Assembly (NCBI GenBank): GCA_017518705.1
Contig: JAFWUC010000043.1
Location: 1-44,396 of the forward strand
Source of the DNA: Clostridia bacterium
GTDB lineage: Bacteria; Bacillota_A; Clostridia; Christensenellales; Aristaeellaceae
Direction: 5' to 3'
DNA length: 44,396 bases
Shown here one piece after another: positions 1 to 10,260 of this stretch. The notes beneath the pieces are model-generated. The model made no database searches and was not told the DNA's origin. It worked only from the letters and a program-made list of their open reading frames with translations. How positions within the stretch are numbered: position 1 is the first letter of the stretch; each line of letters starts with the position of its first letter. The position numbers were made by a program, and so were the translations under genes.

Positions 1-1
1 C

Positions 2-220
2 GAGGATGACGACGACTACGACGAAGACGACGTGAGCTTCGGCCAGAACCTGCTGAGCATACTCAAGGGCGTGGCGGCGGTGGTGCTGCTGATCGCGGTA
101 GCGGTAGTGGTGCTCAGGATCGTGGAAGCCGGCGCGAAGTCCTCCGGCGGCACCTTCAACCTCGACTGGTTCCGCGACCATCTGGGCGCGGTGGGCCGCT
201 TCCTGTTCCCCGCGAAATAA
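2..220 (+). CDS. C-terminal fragment of acidic single-pass membrane protein
   Basis: The open frame enters from the window edge and stops with TAA at 218-220. The visible 72 residues begin with an Asp/Glu run (EDDDDYDEDD), continue with one hydrophobic segment (about residues 23-39) and end in a short tail of about 30 residues ending FLFPAK. A GTG at 32 could be called as a start, but it has no ribosome site and the acidic coding sequence continues in frame upstream, so the true start lies outside the window. The pattern of acidic region followed by one membrane segment resembles the middle of the zinc-ribbon protein at 7671-9392. Function unknown. Confidence 0.6.
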   Translation, partial: EDDDDYDEDDVSFGQNLLSILKGVAAVVLLIAVAVVVLRIVEAGAKSSGGTFNLDWFRDHLGAVGRFLFPAK

Positions 221-232
221 TAAGGCAAAACA

Positions 233-264
233 CCGGCGCTTCCCAAACGGGAGGCGCCGTTTTT
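233..264 (+). terminator. Rho-independent terminator
   Basis: A ten-base stem, GGCGCTTCCC paired with GGGAGGCGCC (one G-U pair), closes an AAAC-type loop and is followed by GTTTTT. It lies 13 bases after the stop of the partial gene and is preceded by GGCAAAAC, a lead-in also seen before other terminators here. Confidence 0.85.
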
Positions 265-300
265 ATATGCTCTATATAGGTGCTTTCCTATGCGCCCGCT

Positions 301-1020
301 TCAGTTCGCCGCGGCTGCCGCCGTCGCGGGCGCAGTCCCTTCGTCTTCGATCAGCTTAAGCTTCCGGCTGTACGGGTAAAACATCACTTCATGAGTGGTC
401 ACGGGCTCCGCGCCGTCACGGCTCATGGCAAAGCTCACGTGGTGTACCAGCATCTCGACTCCGTCTTCGGTGGGCAGTATCCACTGCTCGTAATCGATCA
501 ATTCGTATGTGTAAACAGTGGACGACCTCCACCCGTAACTGGTCTCAGAGAAGCCGGCGGTCTTGACTTCATCAAGCGCATACTGCGCGCAGGTGCCTGT
601 CCGGCTGCTGTGGGCAGGCTCCCCGTACCGCGCCCTGAGCCAGGCGGAAACGGAAGGATAATCCAGGTCGTAAACGCTGCCGCTCATGTCCGCCGTCTGA
701 AGCGATTCCAGACTGATGTGGCGTATCTGCCCGGTCTTGTAGGAAATACGCGCCATATACCGCGCGGTCTCGCTGCTTTGCGAGGCGTCGTCAAACACCG
801 TTGCCGTAATTTCGTACGCAAGATCGTCGAAGTGTGACGTGCTTATGTACGCCTCCTCTTCAAATCCCTTCAGCGCTCCCAGCTCCGGCTCCGTCATGCT
901 GAAAAGCACTTTCCCCGTGATGTCCGGCCAGAAGAACGGCGTCGCTTCCTCTGTTTCCGCTCCTGCAAATACCGCGCCCAACAGGCACGCAAACAGGCAC
1001 AGCAGCACAGCTTTTTTCAT
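301..1020 (-). CDS. Secreted protein of unknown function
   Basis: This encodes 239 residues. The ATG at 1020 is chosen because AAGGAGGG lies 8 bases upstream. The longer frame to 1053 would start inside the promoter -10 box. The N-terminus (MKKAVLLCLFACLLGAVFAGA) is a classical signal peptide with a probable cut after AFAGA or nearby and no lipobox, so the product should be exported. The mature part is rich in Tyr, Ser and Glu, contains a short stretch resembling bacterial secreted hypotheticals, and ends in a low-complexity Ala/Thr tail. No catalytic motif is recognised. It is monocistronic, convergent with the terminator at 233-264 and divergent from the L,D-transpeptidase gene. Confidence 0.7.
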   Translation of the reverse strand: MKKAVLLCLFACLLGAVFAGAETEEATPFFWPDITGKVLFSMTEPELGALKGFEEEAYISTSHFDDLAYEITATVFDDASQSSETARYMARISYKTGQIRHISLESLQTADMSGSVYDLDYPSVSAWLRARYGEPAHSSRTGTCAQYALDEVKTAGFSETSYGWRSSTVYTYELIDYEQWILPTEDGVEMLVHHVSFAMSRDGAEPVTTHEVMFYPYSRKLKLIEDEGTAPATAAAAAN

Positions 1021-1052
1021 CGATGGATCCCTCCTTTTCTTACAGAGTAACA

Positions 1053-1081
1053 ATTATACACATCCCGCCGCCGTTTATCAA
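1053..1081 (-). promoter_or_regulatory. Sigma-A promoter of the secreted protein gene
   Basis: Read leftward: TTGATA (1076-1081), a 17-base spacer, TATAAT (1053-1058), then the ribosome site and the ATG at 1020. A CGCCGC/GCGGCG hairpin overlaps the -35 region. Confidence 0.8.
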
Positions 1082-1129
1082 GCGGCGCCGAAGCCAATCT
1101 TAAATCTTCTTAACGCCCCCGTATGCGCT

Positions 1130-1158
1130 TGCATCTTGCGCTGTGGGGGTGTATAATT
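1130..1158 (+). promoter_or_regulatory. Sigma-A promoter of the L,D-transpeptidase gene
   Basis: TTGCAT (1130-1135), a 17-base spacer and TATAAT (1153-1158) lie 26 bases upstream of the ATG at 1185. The promoter is divergent from the one at 1053-1081, leaving only about 48 bases between the two -35 boxes. Confidence 0.8.
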
Positions 1159-1184
1159 AGGATAGAGTAATATCGGAGGTAAAT

Positions 1185-2216
1185 ATGAGCAGACCCGTCC
1201 CGGCCGCGTCCGGAAAAAAGAAAGCGCACAAGCGCAAAAAACAGAATTATTCACGCCTTTACGCCCTGCTGGCGGTGTTGGGCGTTTTGGTGATAGGCGC
1301 GCTGCTTTGGAGGATACTGCCCTCAGGCGGCAGCGGCAGCGCGGAGATACCCTTCCCCGTGGTGTTCAACGAGAGCCCCGTGGCGGAAGACGCTTCCGGC
1401 GACGGCGCCGAGACCGCCTACGCGGATCCCGCCGTGAGCGGCGCGGCTCCGCAGAAGCTCGCTAACGAGCCCACCCCCACCGCCACGCCCGAACCCACGC
1501 CCACTCCCGTACCCACTCCCACGCCCACTCCAACTCCGGTGCCCACGCCTACGCCCGTCCCCACCCCCACTCCCGTGCCCACTCCCACGCCCAAGCCGGT
1601 CAAGCTTGACCACAAGTACGAGATCGAGGTGGACAAGTCAAAGCAGGTGGTCACCGTGTACACCGTGGGCGAGACGGGGCTGTACGACCTGATCGTAAAG
1701 CAGTTTCTTTGCTCCACGGGCCACTGCGACAAGGTGGTGGACGGCTGGTACAGGATCGGCCCCAAGTCGCGCTGGAAGCAGATGGGCAACGGTTCCTACG
1801 CCCAGTACGCCAGCCGCATCTCCGGCCCGTACCTGTTCCACTCCCCCTGCTACTACGAGGCGAAGATAAACAAGCTCAAGGTGCGCTATTACGAAAAGCT
1901 GGGCACCAACGCCTCCAGCGGCTGCATCCGCCTGGCCACCGGCGACGCGTTCTGGATCTACAACAACTGTCCGGAAGGCACGCCCATACACGTGATCACC
2001 TCCGGCGAACGGGACGAGGCGCTGATTGAGCAGCTCAGGCATATCCCGCTGATCAGCAAAAACTACGATCCCACCGACCCGGAAGTGCCCGAAAAGTACC
2101 GCGAAAAGTTCGAAGTCGAGCCTACGCCCGACCCCACGCCCTATCCGGGCGTGACTCCCGCGCCCACTCCCAAGTGGACGGTGCACCCGGTGCTCAAGGC
2201 CTGGGGCTACTGCTAA
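1185..2216 (+). CDS. L,D-transpeptidase (YkuD domain), membrane-anchored
   Basis: The 343-residue product starts at ATG 1185 behind CGGAGG. In order: a basic cytoplasmic tail, a membrane anchor (about 24-45), a spacer, a Thr/Pro-repeat linker (about 97-135) and a YkuD catalytic domain (about 140-290). The catalytic signature is present: His219 in LFHSP and Cys247 in SSGCIRLATGD. The family forms 3-3 cross-links in peptidoglycan or attaches proteins to it by acyl transfer through that Cys, acting outside the membrane. The C-terminus carries a second Pro/Thr-rich tail. The linker presumably spans part of the wall; that is inference. The gene has its own promoter and a possible weak terminator. 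Confidence 0.93.
   Translation: MSRPVPAASGKKKAHKRKKQNYSRLYALLAVLGVLVIGALLWRILPSGGSGSAEIPFPVVFNESPVAEDASGDGAETAYADPAVSGAAPQKLANEPTPTATPEPTPTPVPTPTPTPTPVPTPTPVPTPTPVPTPTPKPVKLDHKYEIEVDKSKQVVTVYTVGETGLYDLIVKQFLCSTGHCDKVVDGWYRIGPKSRWKQMGNGSYAQYASRISGPYLFHSPCYYEAKINKLKVRYYEKLGTNASSGCIRLATGDAFWIYNNCPEGTPIHVITSGERDEALIEQLRHIPLISKNYDPTDPEVPEKYREKFEVEPTPDPTPYPGVTPAPTPKWTVHPVLKAWGYC
1471..1590. repeat. Degenerate PTPTPVP-encoding tandem repeat
   Basis: About 120 bases of C-rich, six-base periodic sequence (variants of CCCACN and CCCGTN) encode repeated Pro-Thr and Pro-Val-Pro-Thr units inside the L,D-transpeptidase. The third positions vary, so selection appears to act on the protein linker and recent DNA expansion is less likely. 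Length polymorphism between strains would still be expected. Confidence 0.8.
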
Positions 2217-5327
<3,111 letters not shown>

Positions 5328-5328
5328 G

Positions 5329-6186
5329 GTGTTTTTAGCCGACAAATGGACTGACTACCGCGTGCTGGACGCGGGCGACGGCATGAAGCTGGAATCCTGG
5401 GCGGGCAAGATCCTTTCCCGCCCGGACCCCCAGGTGATCTGGCCGAAGCAGGACCCCGGCATATGGGAGCGCGCCCACGCGGTGTACCACAGGTCCCAAA
5501 AGGGCGGCGGCGAATGGGAAAAGCGCCAGTCCCTGCCGGAAAGCTGGACGCTCAAGTATTCCGACCTTAACTTCATCGTCCGCCCCACTGGCTTCAAGCA
5601 CACGGGCCTGTTCCCGGAGCAGGCGGTGAACTGGGACTGGATGCGCGGCCTGGTCTCTTCCTGCGGGCGGCAGGTGAGCGTGCTCAACCTCTTCGGCTAC
5701 ACCGGCGGCGCCACCTGCGCCCTGGCAAAGCAGGGCGCGCAGGTCACCCACGTGGACGCCGCGAAGGGCATGGTCGCCTGGGCAGGCGAGAACCGCAAGG
5801 CGTGCGGCATAGACGAGACGAAGGTGCGCTGGATCATAGACGACGCGGTCAAGTTCGTGCAGAGGGAGATCCGCCGGGGGCGCAGGTACGACGCACTGCT
5901 CATGGACCCGCCCTCCTACGGGCGCGGCCCTTCCGGGGAGATCTGGAAGCTGGAGGACGAACTGTTCCCCCTGGTGGAGCTGTGCGCGCAGGTGCTCAGT
6001 GACGAACCCCTGTTCATGCTGATCAACAGCTACACCACCGGGCTGCAGCCCGCGGTGCTGTCCAACATGCTGCGCCTCACGGTCATGAAGCGCTTCGGCG
6101 GCAGCGTGGACGCGGACGAAGTGGGCCTGCCCATTGAATCCGGCGGCGTGCTGCCCTGCGGGGCTTCGGGGCGCTGGACGCGCTGA
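5329..6186 (+). CDS. Class I SAM-dependent methyltransferase, RlmI/RlmK-like
   Basis: A GTG start at 5329 gives 285 residues. AGGAGGT at 5317-5323, inside the end of lacZ, is spaced five bases from it, which makes this start much better than the upstream ATG-like frame at 5290. Motif I of the SAM-binding Rossmann fold is NLFGYTGG (about residue 111), an acidic residue follows in THVDAAKG, and the catalytic/substrate motif is DPPSYGRG (about residue 190), as in COG1092-type 23S rRNA cytosine-C5 methyltransferases. The N-terminal PUA domain of RlmI is missing or much reduced. An RNA target is inferred from the family. Coupling to lacZ is probably organisational and need not reflect a shared function. 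Confidence 0.8.
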   Translation: MFLADKWTDYRVLDAGDGMKLESWAGKILSRPDPQVIWPKQDPGIWERAHAVYHRSQKGGGEWEKRQSLPESWTLKYSDLNFIVRPTGFKHTGLFPEQAVNWDWMRGLVSSCGRQVSVLNLFGYTGGATCALAKQGAQVTHVDAAKGMVAWAGENRKACGIDETKVRWIIDDAVKFVQREIRRGRRYDALLMDPPSYGRGPSGEIWKLEDELFPLVELCAQVLSDEPLFMLINSYTTGLQPAVLSNMLRLTVMKRFGGSVDADEVGLPIESGGVLPCGASGRWTR

Positions 6187-6200
6187 AAATGCGCATTCCT

Positions 6201-6253
6201 GCCCAAAATAGCCCATCTTTCTCCCACTTCATCTGTTTTTTGGGCGTTTTTTT
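6201..6253 (+). terminator. Probable Rho-independent terminator after the methyltransferase gene
   Basis: GCCCAAAA (6201-6208) pairs with TTTTGGGC (6238-6245), followed directly by GTTTTTTT. The 29-base loop is long, but the T-run is strong and the position, 15 bases after the stop, is right. Confidence 0.6.
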
Positions 6254-6294
6254 CGGATTTACCTCCACTTAAACGCCGATTATCCCAAATATGC

Positions 6295-6344
6295 TTGACA
6301 TATTCCCCGTATAGCGCTATTATAAGGCGGTTATGGGGAATATG
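6295..6344 (+). promoter_or_regulatory. Promoter with flanking 10-bp inverted repeat
   Basis: TTGACA (6295-6300), a 17-base spacer and TATTAT (6318-6323). A perfect inverted repeat brackets the core: CATATTCCCC at 6299-6308 and GGGGAATATG at 6335-6344. The left half overlaps the -35 edge and the right half lies just past the expected start site near 6330. The same -35 context recurs at 7233, suggesting one shared regulator. Confidence 0.75.
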
Positions 6345-6383
6345 CTTTTTATTCCCTGAAATATCTGGATCAAAGGTGGAAAA

Positions 6384-7223
6384 ATGCCCCGACAGGATGG
6401 ATTTCAGACGCTGCCCATGCGCTCCGGCGGGCGGAAAGTGCGCTTTAACCCCGGCGCGTGGGTGACGGTGGCGCTCGTGATCGCCATCGTCGTGTTCGCG
6501 GTGCTGATCATCAAAGACGCCGTAAAAAAAGAAAGTCCCGACGCTCCCATGCAGATAACCGACCTGTACGGCAACCCCTACACGCCGGTCACGCCCACTC
6601 CCACTCCCCCGCTGCGCCCCCAGCCGGAAGGCGAGGGCCTGCTGCCCGTGTTTTTCAGCGCGAACACACAGGACAACGTGGTCGCACTCACCGTGCAGAA
6701 CGCAGACGCCCGGGCGATAGAGACGCTGCTTGACGCGTGCTCCCCGCTGGGCGCGCATCTCACCTTCTTCATGAAGGGCGAGGAGATGCAGGCGTTGTCC
6801 GAGAGCGTGGCGATCGCCTATCTGAGCGGTCACGAGATAGAGAGCCGCGGCATGAACGCGGGCAACCTCTCCTCCCTGCAGGACGAAGCCCTGGCCAACG
6901 AACTGGACGCGCCCCAGCAGCTTATGAACGCCATAGCCCCCGGCTACGTGTTCCACTTCCTGCGCACCGACAATTTCAGCGACGACAGCGACACGCGGCT
7001 GATGTCGTTCCTTTCGCTGCGCGGTTACAAGGGCATCTGCCGCTGGGCGCTCAACGAGCCGCGCAGCTTCGAGCAGGTCGCTCCCGGGCAGATAATCAAC
7101 TTTGACCTGAACAACGTGAAGACAGACCGGATCGTGTACGTGATCCAGTATCTGTACGAGAGCTCCTACCGGATCGTGAGCCTGAACGACCTGTTCGCCT
7201 ACGAGTCCAACTTGGTGGACTGA
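6384..7223 (+). CDS. Membrane-anchored protein with degenerate polysaccharide-deacetylase-like fold
   Basis: The 279-residue product starts at ATG 6384 behind AAAGGTGG. A short basic N-terminus precedes one membrane segment (about 26-43) and a Pro/Thr linker (VTPTPTPPLRP, about 69-79); the external domain of about 190 residues follows. Its strand order recalls NodB-type deacetylases: VVALTVQNAD stands where the family has ALTFDDG, then HLTFFMKGE, then GHEIESRGMNAG where the family has the metal-binding HxxxH motif. The two Asp ligands and the His pair are not conserved, so catalysis by the usual mechanism is unlikely; it may bind glycan or act as a scaffold. The fold assignment is from pattern only. 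It has its own promoter and is followed by a second promoter of the same type. Confidence 0.6.
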   Translation: MPRQDGFQTLPMRSGGRKVRFNPGAWVTVALVIAIVVFAVLIIKDAVKKESPDAPMQITDLYGNPYTPVTPTPTPPLRPQPEGEGLLPVFFSANTQDNVVALTVQNADARAIETLLDACSPLGAHLTFFMKGEEMQALSESVAIAYLSGHEIESRGMNAGNLSSLQDEALANELDAPQQLMNAIAPGYVFHFLRTDNFSDDSDTRLMSFLSLRGYKGICRWALNEPRSFEQVAPGQIINFDLNNVKTDRIVYVIQYLYESSYRIVSLNDLFAYESNLVD

Positions 7224-7232
7224 CCCCAAAAC

Positions 7233-7277
7233 TTGACATATTCCCGTCACAGTTATATAATAAACTGTCCGAATATG
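7233..7277 (+). promoter_or_regulatory. Consensus promoter with CATATTC/GAATATG inverted repeat
   Basis: TTGACA (7233-7238), a 17-base spacer and TATAAT (7256-7261) match the sigma-A consensus exactly. CATATTC (7237-7243) and GAATATG (7271-7277) flank the core as in the promoter at 6295, and the stretch CTTGACATATTCCC is shared between the two. The gap between half-sites is 27 bases here and 32 there. Confidence 0.8.
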
Positions 7278-7307
7278 TTACCGTAAACTGGCTGAAAGGC
7301 GAGTGAA

Positions 7308-7661
7308 ATGCCCACAAATCCCAAGTCTTTCGATTCCTTCACCCGCTCCGGCAAACGGGGCAACCGACGCGGCGCGTCCTATTCCCGCCCCGTCAGCGAC
7401 AACGCCATAAACCGGGACAAGCAGCAGGTCAGGTCGCTTATAATCGACCTTATTTTCTGTATGCTGCTGCCTCCCTACGGCATATACCGCGTGTGGACGC
7501 GCCCGGACCTGTTCCTGGCTGCCCGCGTGGTGTATTCCCTTGTTGCGGCAGTGTGCATGTACCTTCTGTTCTCCCTCATGCTGCCCACATTAAAGCCCGT
7601 GCCCCAGAGCGTGCCATTGAGCGCCAGCAGCGCGGTCGAAGTATACTCGTTTTCTGATTAG
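7308..7661 (+). CDS. Small membrane protein of unknown function
   Basis: The 117 residues begin with a polar, Arg/Ser-rich stretch of about 40, followed by two hydrophobic segments (about 44-61 and 68-92) separated by the short charged turn RVWTRPD, and a polar tail. ATG 7308 follows GGCGAG. It resembles no family I can name. The gene lies nine bases upstream of the zinc-ribbon protein gene and shares its consensus promoter, so the two products probably act together at the membrane. Confidence 0.7.
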   Translation: MPTNPKSFDSFTRSGKRGNRRGASYSRPVSDNAINRDKQQVRSLIIDLIFCMLLPPYGIYRVWTRPDLFLAARVVYSLVAAVCMYLLFSLMLPTLKPVPQSVPLSASSAVEVYSFSD

Positions 7662-7670
7662 GAGGCTCGT

Positions 7671-9392
7671 ATGTTCTGCTCAAATTGCGGAAAGAGCTTA
7701 AAAAGTGACGCCCTCATCTGCCCGAACTGCGGCATGACGGTGGGCGAAAGCCGTTTTGACTCCAGCCGCGGCTATACCGGCGCCCAGACGCGCCTTAAAC
7801 CCGGGCAGGCAGTCAGGGTCAACTCCTCCTACGTCAACCACTATTCCCGTGACGACACCGTCGAAAGCAGCGAAAACGATGTCCTGCCCTCCGACGAAGA
7901 CAGCATGTACCGCTCCGTAAAGGGCGCAGGCATCACCGGCTACGGGGAAGACGACGACCGGGAGCCCCTGTTCGACAGCCGCAAAGACGACGAGCCCGCC
8001 GCGGACGAAGCGCCCGAGGACGAGGAACAGCCCGAAGCGCCCGCCGAGAAAAAGCCCTCCCTGTTCTCTTTCCTGTCCCGGAATTCCCGCGAAAGCGAAG
8101 ACGACGACACGGACGACGAAACAAGGCCCCTTGCCGCCGACACGCCCGTAGACGAGATAACCGAGGAGGAACGCAAAAGCCTGCTGCACGAGGACGTGGA
8201 GTTCGCGCCTCCCGCGGGCATAAGCGAAGACATCCACGCGTTCATGGAAGGGCGGCGCCTGGCGCTGGACGCGGAGGACGACATTCCACCCATCAAGCTC
8301 AAAAAGCGCTCCAAGCCCGCAGTGAAAGACGAAGACTTCGAGGCGGACTTTGACGAGCTGCCCGAAGAGAAAGCCGGCGAGGATCCCTTCGATTTCGAGG
8401 ACGAGTCCAAACCCAAAAAGCAGAAGAAACAGAAAAAGGCCAAAGCCAAAAAGACTAAGGAAAAGAAACCCGCCAAAAAGGAGCCCGCGCCCGAAGCTAT
8501 CACAGACGAGCCCGGCGAAGACGACGCCCTGTACGGCGACGACGAGGAGTACACCGACGAGGCGCTCATGAACGACATAAAGCGGGACAAGCGCCTTAAG
8601 TACATGCGCTACGTGCTGGCGGGGCTTGCCGCGGTGCTGGTGATACTGGGCGTTGTGGCGCTGCTTGGCAACCTGCGCTCCAGCATGAACACCGCGCCCG
8701 TTGAAGAAGTGAGCTACGACCTGTGGAGCGAGGGCGTGGCGCAGATGGAGCAGCGCGTGGGCCAGTCCTACCGCCGCAGCATGATGACCCTGTACGATCC
8801 CAGCGACATGAGCAGTTACGTCGCCCTGAGGGAGCAGATGACCCGCGACCTGGAGGGTCTGAACAGCCTGATGCCCTCCAATCCCCAGCGCAACGACAGG
8901 CGCTTCATAGACGCGCTCAGAGCCATACAGGAGAGCATAAACAACTGCCTGGTCAACGACGCGCTGGCCATGAGCGACAACACCCTTACCGCCGCCCAAA
9001 AGGAGACCCAGAGCGAAGCCCGCTGGAGCCAGGTGCGCCTGATGGTGGAGGCGCTCAAGGCTTCCACCAACACCGGACAGCTGGACGCCATAATCAAGCA
9101 GGAAAAGGTGGAGCTGATCCTTCAGGCCACTCCCACCCCCGCCCCCGGTGCTCCCACGCCCGTGCCCTATGTGAGCCTGCAGAAGGGTTCCAAGGGCGAG
9201 GACGTCACCAAGCTGCAGACGCGCCTGAGCGACCTGGGCTACCTGTCGGGCAAGATCGACGGCGAGTACGGCAACCAGACCAAGACCGCCGTGCAGAAGT
9301 TCCAGGAAAGGGCAGGGCTCAAAGCCGACGGCATCGCGGGCTTAGAGACCCAGACGCTGCTGTTCTCGGACGAAGCCCCCTACGCGAAATAG
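7671..9392 (+). CDS. Zinc-ribbon membrane protein with peptidoglycan-binding C-terminus
   Basis: The 573-residue product starts at ATG 7671, six bases after AGGAGG. Residues 1-25 are a zinc ribbon with ligands Cys3, Cys6, Cys17 and Cys20. A long disordered acidic region follows, with a Lys-rich patch around residues 245-275 (KPKKQKKQKK). A membrane segment lies at about 313-335, then a helical external part with a Thr/Pro linker (QATPTPAPGAPTP), and a PG_binding_1 domain at about 500-565 (LQKGSKGEDVTKLQTRL, YGNQTKTAVQKFQ). The topology puts the zinc ribbon inside and the wall-binding domain outside, so the protein could link wall state to a cytoplasmic partner; that role is inference. A strong terminator follows. 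Confidence 0.82.
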   Translation: MFCSNCGKSLKSDALICPNCGMTVGESRFDSSRGYTGAQTRLKPGQAVRVNSSYVNHYSRDDTVESSENDVLPSDEDSMYRSVKGAGITGYGEDDDREPLFDSRKDDEPAADEAPEDEEQPEAPAEKKPSLFSFLSRNSRESEDDDTDDETRPLAADTPVDEITEEERKSLLHEDVEFAPPAGISEDIHAFMEGRRLALDAEDDIPPIKLKKRSKPAVKDEDFEADFDELPEEKAGEDPFDFEDESKPKKQKKQKKAKAKKTKEKKPAKKEPAPEAITDEPGEDDALYGDDEEYTDEALMNDIKRDKRLKYMRYVLAGLAAVLVILGVVALLGNLRSSMNTAPVEEVSYDLWSEGVAQMEQRVGQSYRRSMMTLYDPSDMSSYVALREQMTRDLEGLNSLMPSNPQRNDRRFIDALRAIQESINNCLVNDALAMSDNTLTAAQKETQSEARWSQVRLMVEALKASTNTGQLDAIIKQEKVELILQATPTPAPGAPTPVPYVSLQKGSKGEDVTKLQTRLSDLGYLSGKIDGEYGNQTKTAVQKFQERAGLKADGIAGLETQTLLFSDEAPYAK

Positions 9393-9402
9393 CGACACTT
9401 AA

Positions 9403-9441
9403 GCCCCCGGGCAGGCTCCGCGACCGCCCGGGGCATATTTT
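9403..9441 (+). terminator. Rho-independent terminator
   Basis: CCCCGGGC (9405-9412) pairs with GCCCGGGG (9426-9433), followed by CATATTTT. The T-run is interrupted but the stem is very stable. Confidence 0.75.
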
Positions 9442-9482
9442 GCCCATCGGCGGGACCAAAGCGCGATTATTTATTAAACGTA

Positions 9483-9524
9483 TTGACAGGCCATTAATAT
9501 AGTGATATGATTATGATATCATAA
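9483..9524 (+). promoter_or_regulatory. Promoter with 14-bp palindromic operator for the ABC transporter pair
   Basis: TTGACA (9483-9488), a 17-base spacer and TATGAT (9506-9511). A perfect palindrome TTATGATATCATAA spans 9511-9524, covering the last -10 base and the expected start site, a position typical of a repressor. The ATG of the ATPase is at 9541 with GGAGG in between. No regulator gene lies beside it. Confidence 0.78.
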
Positions 9525-9540
9525 AGATTATGGAGGACGT

Positions 9541-10260
9541 ATGCTGAAAATATCCCATCTCACCAAGATCTACGGCACCAAAAAGGCGGTGGACGACCTG
9601 TCCCTGCACATCAGGCCCGGGGTCATATACGGCTTTATCGGCCACAACGGCGCAGGCAAGACCACCACGCTCAAAAGCTGCGCGGGCATACTCAATTTCG
9701 AGGCGGGCGACATAGAGATCGCGGGCGTCTCCATAAAAAAGGACCCCCTGTTCTGCAAGCGCCAGACCGCGTTCCTGCCCGACAATCCGGACATTTACGG
9801 CTTCATGACGGGCATCCAGTTCCTTAATTTCATTGCCGACATATACTCCATCGACGCGAAGACCCGCCAGGAGCGCATAGACAAGTATGCCGGGATGTTC
9901 GAGATCCGCGACAGCCTGGGGCAGAGCGTGACGTCCTATTCCCACGGCATGAAGCAGAAGCTCGCCCTGATCAGCATGCTCATCCGCGAGCCTAAGCTGG
10001 TCATGATGGACGAGCCCTTCGTGGGTCTCGACCCCATCGCGTCCCACCTGCTCAAGGAGCTGATGCGGGACATCTGCAACAAGGGCGGCGCGATCTTCTT
10101 CTCCACGCACGTGCTGGAAGTGGCCCAGAAACTGTGCGACGAGGTGGCCATAATCCGCCAGGGCAAGCTGATAAAGAACGGTCCCATGGAAGAGATCGCC
10201 GGCGACGAAGGGCTGGAGAGCGTGTTCCTGGAAATGGAGGGGGAGACGCAGAATGTTTAA
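9541..10260 (+). CDS. ABC transporter ATP-binding protein (ABC-2 exporter type)
   Basis: The 239-residue product is the usual length for a stand-alone ATPase. Walker A is GHNGAGKT (34-41), the signature is the variant YSHGMKQK, and Walker B is LVMMDEP with Asp157 and catalytic Glu158. The D-loop is GLDP and the switch His lies in FFSTHVLE. The sequence is of the BcrA/YtrB/EcsA kind that pairs with large integral permeases to move drugs, peptides or lipids. The permease gene overlaps its end by eight bases. Substrate unknown. A palindromic operator at 9511-9524 suggests repression in the absence of an inducer. Confidence 0.9.
   Translation: MLKISHLTKIYGTKKAVDDLSLHIRPGVIYGFIGHNGAGKTTTLKSCAGILNFEAGDIEIAGVSIKKDPLFCKRQTAFLPDNPDIYGFMTGIQFLNFIADIYSIDAKTRQERIDKYAGMFEIRDSLGQSVTSYSHGMKQKLALISMLIREPKLVMMDEPFVGLDPIASHLLKELMRDICNKGGAIFFSTHVLEVAQKLCDEVAIIRQGKLIKNGPMEEIAGDEGLESVFLEMEGETQNV

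Noticed and set aside
1066..1088. CGCCGC/GCGGCG hairpin as a terminator
   Set aside because: No T-run follows and it overlaps the -35 box of a good promoter.
1471..1590. Short-period repeat considered as a CRISPR array or satellite
   Set aside because: There are no spacers, the repeat unit is six bases and in frame, and it encodes a Thr/Pro linker.
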